The notes below the pieces were generated by a model, which was not told where the DNA came from, made no database searches, and saw only the letters and a list, made by a program, of their open reading frames with translations. Position numbers and translations under genes: made by a program. A stretch of 64,000 nucleotides of DNA from Eubacteriaceae bacterium (lineage in GTDB: Bacteria > Bacillota > Clostridia > Peptostreptococcales > Anaerovoracaceae): positions 488,358-552,357 of the forward strand of contig CABIXY010000001.1 in NCBI GenBank assembly GCA_902362805.1, read 5' to 3'. Shown in pieces: positions 60,795 through 64,000 of the stretch; positions within the stretch are counted from its first letter, which is position 1, and every line of letters starts with the position of its first letter.

Positions 60795-63170
60795 CTATTT
60801 AGCGATTCTGATCGCTTTGTTGGACCACTTGGTGTAAACTTTTTCACCATCGATTTTTCTGACACCTCTTACCTTGTAGTAGTATCTGGCGCCTTTTTTC
60901 AAAGCCTTCGTATTTTTGTAGCTCTTCTGGGTGCCATTCTTTGTGGTATAGAATGCCTTTGTTCCATATCGGCTGTTTTTCTTTGTGGAACGAAATACCT
61001 GATAGCAGTCCACTTTGTAACCGGCAGATTTCTTCCACTTAACTGTGATAGATTTTTTCTTGGCAGACGACCATGCTTTGATGGTCGTGGCTTTCACGCC
61101 GGCTTTAATTCTGCCAATCTTCGCCTTCTCCTGCTCTGCGATGACCTTGTCTGCCTCTTCTGCTGATAAGATGGCATAGGCTGAGAAATGTCCTGTGTTG
61201 AAGGTATAAGTACCATCAGCATTTTTGGCGCCATCTACTTCGTGGTACACGCTTTCATCATCGATGTATACGCATACGACTTCCTTGTCCTTCAAGGCTG
61301 CTGGAAGCGCTAAGGTTACTTTTACATTACCGCCCTTGAAGTCGGTGACGTTGCCGTTTGCCGTTACGACCTTCAGCTTAACCTGAACCTGGGTGTCGTC
61401 TTCTTTTACCTTCTCCACGATGATGGAGACAGTGCCTGTAGCTGCTTTCTCTGCCACTGCTTCTGCCGCATTCTGGTCAAAAACAATCTCCGCTGCATCC
61501 GTTTTGAAGATAACGTCTGCATCGGTTTTTTCAACAATAGCATTGACTGTTTCTGCAAGAAGTCTGACCTCTGCAGCCTTAGCGTCAGCTTTTGTCATAG
61601 TCGCATCGATGATAACTTCCTTAGATTGGTTCGCAACGGCCTTGTCCACAATCTTATCAGCAGTGATTTTGTCAACGGTTGCGGTTGCGTTGCCGTCCGT
61701 TCCAGTCATAGTCGTTATGTCTGCTGTCGTGGTCTTCTCCGCCGTGTTGTTGGTAACGTTGTCACTCGGTATAACTGTACCGCCACCGCTGATTGGAGGA
61801 GCAGCCTGTATTTTACTATGGAAATAGGTTTTTGTTTTATATGCAGATATATCGGTTTCTCCTGCAAATGGAGAATTTTCAGCAGCTGTAGCGCTGTCTT
61901 TATCATTTCCGACTAAAATTTCGACTTTTTTGCCTGCTGCAGGAGTAACCGTGGCAGATGTCAAGGCGCCGATACTGCCGAGCGTACCTGTTGCTGTGAC
62001 ATCGGAATTCCCTTTGATAGCCAAAGAACTACGTGACCAAATTCCTAAATCTGCTGTCGATTCCGCTTTTACGATACTATCTGCAATTTCCAGTGCGCTC
62101 CCGCTGAACAATGCAGGATAGTAACTCTTCGCTGTAACGTCTGCATTTCGGATAGTCAGCGTGTTAGCGGCCAAAATAGCATTTTCTTCTCCACTTTTAC
62201 TTTCCGCCTTTACAATGCTATCTGAAATCTCTATAGCATTCCTGCTGTTTAATGCCGGCCATACACTTTCAGCCGTTACTGACGAGTTGTTTTTTATCGT
62301 AAGAATATCGTCTGCAAAAATTGCATTGCTTTGGACAGTATCCAGATCGACAGTTGAATGATCAACCGTTACACTGCTTCCGGCAATGCCGGTATCATAA
62401 TAATCGTTAGCAATTCCCGGTGTACCTTCATGTGTAACAGAGCCGTTGATGCTGCTATCTGTAATTGTAACAATTCCGCCAGTATTTATTGCTTGTAAAG
62501 AATTTGTTACTTCCATTTTGGAGTTTTTAATCGCTATATCTTGGTCTGGCGTAACTGCAATGGAATCTAAATTTTCTCCTGTAATTGTAACTGCATCAAG
62601 TGTAATTGTTGATGCAGAGCGGATGCCCGTGCTTGGGAAGTAAATATTAGAAGAGAATCTGTTCGCAGCCCAATCTTTGATGGTTAGAGCCGCATCTTTA
62701 ATTGAGACTGCCCCTTTTGCGTCTATGGCGTCATGGGTTGTAGCTGGATCCACTTGGCGGCTTATGTTGATGCTTAATTTCCCTGAACCGGAAATATGCA
62801 GTGTGCCGTCTGTCATAATCCCGCCGCCAAGGGCTGTATTTTCGCCATCACCAATCACATTTTCCCCGACAAGGACGATGTTCAAATTACAATTAGCTCT
62901 GATTCCAACATTTATTCCGTAGAGGGGTGCAGTGTCGGGACCACCGGCATTGATAACCGCATTGGTCAATGTAAGCGTTTGTGCTGTAGGATTGTAAACC
63001 GCTGTACCGACTCCGCACTGTACAGTGTTGCTGGCCGCAGTTATTATATTAGTACCATTTACCCAGATTTCATTTGTTTGTGCATGAACATCCGCCGCTG
63101 GCATAAGGGAGATCATCATCATGACTGCCAGCAGACATGCACCTCCCTTTTTCATCCATTTCTTTATCAT
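60795..63170 (-). CDS. large secreted protein with beta-helix-like repeats and C-terminal Fn3-like domain
   Basis: 791 residues. Signal peptide MIKKWMKKGGACLLAVMMMI, cleavage probably near ADVHA. Residues about 35-430 contain repeated short strands of the type ITLDAVTITGENLDSI, SVTAESVWPALNSRNAIEIS and EIADSIVKAES, which read like a right-handed beta-helix (carbohydrate-binding or autotransporter-like polymorphic stack). Residues 470-680 are Asp/Thr/Ala-rich with alternating VDKIVDKAVAN. The C-terminal 90 residues (KAWSSAKKKSITVKWKKSAG, YYKVRGVRKIDGEK) are an Fn3-like unit seen in cell-surface proteins. No sortase signal; probably secreted. No enzyme motif recognised. Stands divergent from a serine recombinase with a dyad-flanked promoter segment between. 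Confidence 0.65.
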   Translation of the reverse strand: MIKKWMKKGGACLLAVMMMISLMPAADVHAQTNEIWVNGTNIITAASNTVQCGVGTAVYNPTAQTLTLTNAVINAGGPDTAPLYGINVGIRANCNLNIVLVGENVIGDGENTALGGGIMTDGTLHISGSGKLSINISRQVDPATTHDAIDAKGAVSIKDAALTIKDWAANRFSSNIYFPSTGIRSASTITLDAVTITGENLDSIAVTPDQDIAIKNSKMEVTNSLQAINTGGIVTITDSSINGSVTHEGTPGIANDYYDTGIAGSSVTVDHSTVDLDTVQSNAIFADDILTIKNNSSVTAESVWPALNSRNAIEISDSIVKAESKSGEENAILAANTLTIRNADVTAKSYYPALFSGSALEIADSIVKAESTADLGIWSRSSLAIKGNSDVTATGTLGSIGALTSATVTPAAGKKVEILVGNDKDSATAAENSPFAGETDISAYKTKTYFHSKIQAAPPISGGGTVIPSDNVTNNTAEKTTTADITTMTGTDGNATATVDKITADKIVDKAVANQSKEVIIDATMTKADAKAAEVRLLAETVNAIVEKTDADVIFKTDAAEIVFDQNAAEAVAEKAATGTVSIIVEKVKEDDTQVQVKLKVVTANGNVTDFKGGNVKVTLALPAALKDKEVVCVYIDDESVYHEVDGAKNADGTYTFNTGHFSAYAILSAEEADKVIAEQEKAKIGRIKAGVKATTIKAWSSAKKKSITVKWKKSAGYKVDCYQVFRSTKKNSRYGTKAFYTTKNGTQKSYKNTKALKKGARYYYKVRGVRKIDGEKVYTKWSNKAIRIAK

Positions 63171-63301
63171 TCCTTCTCGTTCTCCTTTCGTTTGATCTGT
63201 ATTACTGATACATCACCGTGCATATCAATCATGCATGTCAGGGTTTTGTTCAACTGCCAGGGCTTGGTATCCCTGCTGGTTTTCCTTTTCCTACAACTCC
63301 C

Positions 63302-63323
63302 TTTGTAAAAAAGTATGCCTTTA
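63302..63323 (+). repeat. left recombination-like site
   Basis: TTTGTAAA-AAA-GTATGCCTTTA. Inverted relative to the site at 63427-63446; the 11-bp core GTATGCCTTTA is identical after reversal, flanked by TTTGTAAA in both. Each site has an internal TAAAGG...CCTTTA symmetry typical of serine recombinase half-site pairs (degenerate in this copy). Confidence 0.65.
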
Positions 63324-63363
63324 CAACATCATCCCAATTTCACTCTAAAGCATAAAAACTTGC

Positions 63364-63392
63364 TTGTTTTCCTCTTTCAAACAGTGTAAAAT
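63364..63392 (+). promoter_or_regulatory. promoter inside the repeat-flanked segment
   Basis: TTGTTT (63364-63369), 17 bp, TAAAAT (63387-63392), pointing at the recombinase at 63507. If the segment between the two inverted sites flips, the promoter would instead face the secreted-protein gene. Element scores are moderate. Confidence 0.5.
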
Positions 63393-63426
63393 ATAAAGTG
63401 GTAGTTAGTCATGCAAAATAGTTGCT

Positions 63427-63446
63427 TAAAGGCATACCTTTACAAA
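63427..63446 (-). repeat. right recombination-like site
   Basis: TAAAGGCATACCTTTACAAA; read on the minus strand it is TTTGTAAA-G-GTATGCCTTTA, the inverted copy of 63302-63323. It has a near-perfect internal TAAAGG/CCTTTA dyad. Confidence 0.65.
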
Positions 63447-63506
63447 ACCAGATAATTTCCCTAAGATTCCTCTTGTATGATACAGACACAGGAGGTGTTT
63501 TATTTT

Positions 63507-64000
63507 ATGGAACAACAGGTTTATGGCTACATGAGAGTATCCAGTGTGGAGCAGAATGTAGAGCGTCAAAGACAGGAGTTGGTACGCTGGGGCATTATGG
63601 AAAAGCATATTTATACGGACAAGGTATCCGGCAAAGATTTCAACCGCCCGAGCTATCAAAATATGCGGAAGAAGCTGAAAAAAGGAGATGTCCTTGTGAT
63701 AAAGTCTATTGACCGCTTGGGACGTAACTATGAGGAAATACAAAGTGAGTGGCGGTATATTGTAAAAGAGCTAAAGGCAGATATTGTAATTATTGATATG
63801 CCCATCCTAGATACCCGTACCAACAAGGACTTGATAGGCACAATCATTTCTGATATTGTCCTACAGCTTTTATCCTATGTGGCACAGGCAGAACGAGAGT
63901 TCAACCACCAAAGGCAAGCGGAAGGTATCGCTATCGCACGGGCGAATGGTAAGCATTTAGGCAGACCACGAAAGCCCTATCCCGCTGATTTTGATGCCTG
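63507..64000 (+). CDS. resolvase/invertase-family serine recombinase (3' end outside window)
   Basis: 164 residues visible, running off the window edge. The N-terminal catalytic domain has YGYMRVSSVEQNVERQRQEL with the nucleophilic Ser in RVSS, then KLKKGDVLVIKSIDRLGRNY (catalytic Arg in SIDRLGR) and a helix with LLSYVAQAEREFNHQRQAEG. The DNA-binding domain starts at GKHLGRPRKPYPADFDA. Small Tn3-resolvase/DNA-invertase type, not a large integrase. Starts after GGAGGTGTTT. It could resolve or invert the repeat-flanked segment directly upstream, or belong to an entering mobile element. Confidence 0.92.
   Translation, partial: MEQQVYGYMRVSSVEQNVERQRQELVRWGIMEKHIYTDKVSGKDFNRPSYQNMRKKLKKGDVLVIKSIDRLGRNYEEIQSEWRYIVKELKADIVIIDMPILDTRTNKDLIGTIISDIVLQLLSYVAQAEREFNHQRQAEGIAIARANGKHLGRPRKPYPADFDA

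Noticed and set aside
61393-61827. Plus-strand frames inside the secreted-protein gene
   Set aside because: Low-complexity antisense reading of an Ala/Thr/Val-rich coding sequence; no start signals.
63171-63300. c-di-GMP riboswitch in the leader of the secreted-protein gene
   Set aside because: The leader has short hairpins (CAGGG...CCCTG), but none of the conserved GEMM loops could be found.

Overview
The window is bacterial chromosome from a low-to-mid GC Gram-positive anaerobe of the class Clostridia. Supporting signs are strong AGGAGG ribosome binding sites, class I TTGACA/TATAAT promoters, a rho - DUF1385 - prmC - rpmE - prfA - Sua5 - rpiB - upp block, a 3-hydroxybutyryl-CoA dehydrogenase behind a Rex-like operator, and a vanG-type cluster. 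Gene content resembles the amino-acid-fermenting Anaerovoracaceae (Family XIII); that placement is inference. No tRNA, rRNA or CRISPR array was found.

Layout. 1-5.6 kb: a PucR regulator (cut by the window edge) divergent from an operon of NCS1 permease, DUF917 protein, PepV-like dipeptidase and glutaredoxin-like protein, probably nucleobase/hydantoin or peptide use. 5.6-8.4 kb: a NYN-domain protein and an M20 carboxypeptidase. 8.35-12.93 kb (minus): vanR-vanS-vanW-vanG-vanXY, a D-Ala-D-Ser type glycopeptide-resistance cluster with no vanT. 13.1-14.4 kb: a decayed AlbA_2-type ATP-binding gene. 14.5-18 kb: a sigma-54 activator facing a textbook -24/-12 promoter that drives an MFS carrier and a RidA protein. 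18-26.6 kb: DAACS symporter, HtrA protease, Hsp33, Ddl, DUF1934, a 33-residue membrane peptide, DUF1846 and a ClC transporter. 26.8-29.6 kb: two XRE regulators around an operator region, an ECF-like sigma factor with a membrane partner, and a small secreted protein. 29.8-32.5 kb: an eroded phosphoglucose-isomerase homologue, hbd and ferritin. 32.6-35.2 kb: two Rpn-family nuclease paralogues around an IS91-like remnant. 35.3-38.1 kb: a LytTR/GHKL two-component pair and a lipoprotein.

38.3-46.7 kb is the conserved housekeeping block ending in tyrS. Then come a P-type ATPase, a YitT protein, and a queuosine-salvage unit (QueL-like radical SAM enzyme plus YhhQ carrier) behind a preQ1-I riboswitch with its own terminator. 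cysK follows, then rplM-rpsI behind a structured leader. 54.2-57.5 kb holds a second GHKL/LytTR pair with a perfect LytTR-box repeat in front of a small membrane protein. 57.6-60.6 kb: a PNPOx-family flavoprotein with an attenuator-like leader, a GntR/FCD regulator, a CatA-like acetyltransferase and a CbiT-like protein lacking the SAM motif. The window ends with a large secreted beta-helix-like protein divergent from a serine recombinase. Between them two inverted copies of a recombinase-type site flank a promoter-bearing segment of about 100 bp, a candidate invertible switch.

The points most worth follow-up are this putative switch, the riboswitch-queL unit, the vanT-less van cluster with a terminator-like hairpin before vanW, the palindromic element inserted in frame in the second rpn gene, and two enzyme-derived proteins (PGI-like, CbiT-like) whose catalytic motifs have been lost.
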